Source: Jimgerdemannia flammicorona | Lineage: Eukaryota > Mucoromycota > Endogonomycetes > Endogonales > Endogonaceae | Reading direction: 5' to 3' | Length of the DNA stretch: 39,781 bases | Assembly: GCA_003990745.1 (NCBI GenBank) | Contig: RBNI01000152.1 | Coordinates: 1 to 39,781 of the forward strand | Part shown: piece by piece, positions 37,124 through 39,781 of the stretch | Layout: the number at the start of each line of letters is the position of its first letter | How positions within the stretch are numbered: position 1 is the first letter of the stretch | The notes under the pieces: generated by a model | The model's input: the letters and a program-made list of their open reading frames with translations, nothing else | Database searches by the model: none | Told to the model about the DNA's origin: nothing | Made by a program: the position numbers and the translations under genes

Positions 37124-39755
37124 CACTCCTAGTCTCTGCCTAATCCCCTTTTAGAAAATCTCTAAGCTCTCACACTCCTCCAGCCAATGTTCTGGGGTCT
37201 GTACTACTCTGCTCTCCTGCTTAACATCATAGCATTTCTCACAATCAAAGAAACCCCCTTCTACCAAGTACTCTAACTAGAAGTTCAGTATTATATTCTA
37301 TCTCAGAAACCTCCACCACACTACCCAGAATTTGGGTGGGAGCTATCTTGCCACTTTCTTATTCTATGCCCAGACACTAGTCCAGTTCCATCTCTCATCA
37401 ATACTGACCCCCTGCCAGACCTCCAGCCAGAGATCCCTCCTCTATCCTCCAAGGTACTCTATTTTATCCTCAAGACTAAAGTCCTCCACCTGACTATTCC
37501 CTAACAGAAAATGGTCCTACCTCTATATCTGAGACCCCCATTCCTCTTCTCTCTCCTTACCTCTTTAATAGATACTAATGCAATGAGCTCTATCTACTAT
37601 ACCCCATCAAAAGCCCTTATAGCACATCTTTTGACTTCCCTTCAGTACCACTAGAGAGAGTAAGTCACCAGAGCCTTCTCTGGATGATACCTACATCTCT
37701 CAAATATATTACATTAGAGGTATCCATTCTCCTCCCCTCAGCTCACTAGTTTGTTTCAATCACTAAGCCCTCAAGCAGTATAGACATTTGGCAAAGTCTA
37801 CCAGGCCAAGTCCTCTATAGCCTATAGAAACTATCAGTACCTTTTATCTGATTTGACTACTCCTCCCAACCCAGAGCTATGAGTGAGCCATCTTTATAAG
37901 CCTTCTAACCACTTATTTCAGAAAGTCAAGATGGTATCCTAGGTATTATAGCTTCAGTATCTAGTAAATATTCAGTACTATCACCCAATCTACTAGTGAA
38001 ATGTGTCTACCATCTCATCCTACTAATACCTTGCCCCATTCAACCAGCTTATACTCCTACCACTCCTTGGGTAGTAAGGAGCTATATATCAAGAAGTAGA
38101 TTCCTAGATATCAGACCACCTCTCCAGCAGGGACAATTGTTCCAATAATATCTCCCCCTACCACTCCTTCACTAAGTACTATTGTCTCACACTTGTGCTA
38201 GTTGAGCCTTGCCCCAGTATATCTCTCATACCATTCTATTGCCCCTTTCAGTTTGGTCACATCCTCTACTGATCCCAATCTAACCACCATATCATCTATA
38301 AAGGCCTCTATCTTCTAATTCACCCTAAGAATATCCAACTCTCCTACTCTATACCTGATCCTATCCAGTAATAGTTTCAAAGCAAATGCATAAAGAATAG
38401 AAGAGAGTGGATCTCTCTATGGCACCCCTCTTTCTAGTGAAAAGGAGGGTCCCCTATAGCTATTCACCAAAATAGCTGTCTGGCTCTCCTTCAGCAGACT
38501 GATAATAGAGCATTGAATACTCTGGGGAACATCAATATACCACAGTACCCTACCAAGTCAAACTCTCCAAATCCTATCATAGGCCTTCTCCTGATCCAAG
38601 AACACTAGGTGACCATCCACTCCTGTGACCCTTATCTCTTCAATAATACTATGAATCTATGCAGTACTATTCCTAATAAGGCACCTCCCTATAAAGTCTC
38701 TCTGCTCTTTCTCTAATATGTATCTGTTGAGCCACTCTCTGTAGCCTGGCCATCAGTACCTTTATCACTATCTTACAGTCTATATCAAGAAGCATAATTG
38801 GCCTCCAGTTTTTCCAATTCTCTCTCTTCTCCTTATCTTTATACAATAAAGTCACCAGTCTCAACTACTGTCTCTGGATCCATGCCCCAGAACTAATAAT
38901 GATATTACACATCTGTGTCATCTCCTCCAGTACCTAATCAATTCCTACTATCTTTTTTCCAAAAATCCCATAGCAGTCCATCCTCTCTGGGAGCAGTGCC
39001 CAGGCTCATTGAAGCCAGAACCTGGATGATTTCCTTCTGCTATATAGATACTCCAAGTTCTCCCAGACCCATAGCTAGAGCAGAGTACCACTCTTCCAGA
39101 TATCACTCAATATCCAGCACATTCTCCCCTCTCTCCTCCTCACTCTAAAGTCTACCCCAATGGCTACTCAGCTGTTCCAGTATACCCTGCACCCTGACTA
39201 CTATTTCACCATCCTTATCCAATACTCTATCTCACCTGTGCCATACACCCCTCACTCTAAGGAGTCTCAACAGGAACTTGGTAGATTACTCTTCTTTCTT
39301 CAGTCTCTGCCATCTCAGCCTAGTTGCCAATACTCTCATCTGTATATTCTCCTCTCTTCTCAGTAAGTTCTAAAGCTCAGCCACCTCTAGCTTAGTCTGC
39401 TGAACTCTCCAGTTCATCACTCCTTCTCTCTTCAATAGCTCTGCCCATCTCATCAGTAATATTTTCAGCTACTGAGGCATCCATTAGACACTCCTCCACC
39501 TCTGAGCACCCTGCACTTTCCCTGCCTCCTCCTAAAAACACTGAGCCTCAGACTTCAGTCTATACCACCAGTCTCCAATATTCAGGCCTGCCTCCTTTCA
39601 CATTACAATCTGGGACTTAATTCTTCATTTTACAGTGCAGCATCATCCAATAGAGAGAAGTTTAGATACTAATATCCAGACTCCTCTCCACTTCTTCCAA
39701 ATCTCTCTCTTTCCTTAACGCCTCAATGATCTGATCAGAGATACCATTCCACCTC
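37124..39755 (-). pseudogene. LINE 2: ORF2 fragment (RT to C-terminal Cys/His motif)
   Basis: Reading leftward from 39755 the sequence is homologous to LINE 1 ORF2 from just after the endonuclease onward: EDGLLWDFWKK, LVTLLYKDKEKRENWKNWRP with IMLLDIDCKIVIKVLMARLQ (38864-38673 open), VFLDQEKAYDR, ERGVP followed by a stop and DPLSS, and FIDDMVV in place of FADDMVV. The last readable part is FDCEKCYDV...TPEHWLEECE at about 37250-37150. It stops where the LTR of element 3 begins; the 3' UTR and poly(A) are missing. It is far more decayed and CG-poor than LINE 1, so it is an older relative. Confidence 0.88.
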
Positions 39756-39781
39756 TTTTTTTTTTTTTTTTTTTTTTTTTT
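39756..39781 (-). repeat. Poly(T) run at the window edge (poly(A) of a nested element)
   Basis: At least 26 T residues on the plus strand. On the minus strand this is a poly(A) placed directly before mid-ORF2 sequence of LINE 2, so it most likely ends another retroelement inserted in LINE 2 beyond the window. Confidence 0.6.

Overview
This window reads as a repeat-rich, AT-rich block of a eukaryotic genome, most likely a filamentous fungus with DNA methylation. The reasons are three gag-pol LTR retrotransposons of Ty3/gypsy type, two related LINEs with poly(A) tails, a probable short 71-nt GT-AG intron, and decay dominated by C-to-T changes in CG and CA contexts. I cannot name the species. 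No unambiguous host gene is visible; nearly everything is transposon, tandem repeat or AT-rich spacer.

Layout. 1-895: a decayed, probably transposase-related gene on the minus strand, with an intron and an in-frame acidic microsatellite. 1068-6430: compound satellite blocks (17-bp units inside ~180-220-bp units) in alternating orientation. The first two form a large inverted repeat around a tRNA-like, SINE-like sequence. A perfect 17-bp hairpin (4241-4286) and a decayed 183-codon reading frame (4378-4929) lie between the blocks. 6712-7663: an old LTR fragment. 8042-12895: Ty3/gypsy element 1 (plus), internally deleted. Its right LTR is followed by a second primer site, a gag stub and ~310-bp tandem repeats (13021-14671), which look like a non-autonomous relative. 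14672-23589: element 2 (minus), complete, with 1.6-kb LTRs and a 6-bp target duplication. 23596-27280: AT-rich spacer with a 56-bp minisatellite. 27280-33167: LINE 1 (plus), GC-rich and recent-looking. 33168-37123: element 3 (minus), lacking integrase and the left LTR. 37124-39755: LINE 2 fragment (minus), interrupted by the poly(A) of another element at the right edge.

Most notable. (1) Elements 2 and 3 both encode a dUTPase, in different places: protease-dUTPase-RT in element 2, dUTPase-protease-RT in element 3. (2) The long LTRs of the element 1/2 family carry a protein-coding frame (287 codons, intact at 15187-16050) with its own TATA motif about 80 bases upstream of the ATG; five diverged copies are present. 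(3) One LTR has a polypurine tract on one side and a primer site plus gag start on the other, so it serves two elements at once. (4) Stops in LINE 1 and element 2 are almost all transitions, many at apparent CGA arginine codons. The same CG-to-TG/CA change separates the fresh and old satellite blocks, which gives an internal clock of methylation-driven decay.
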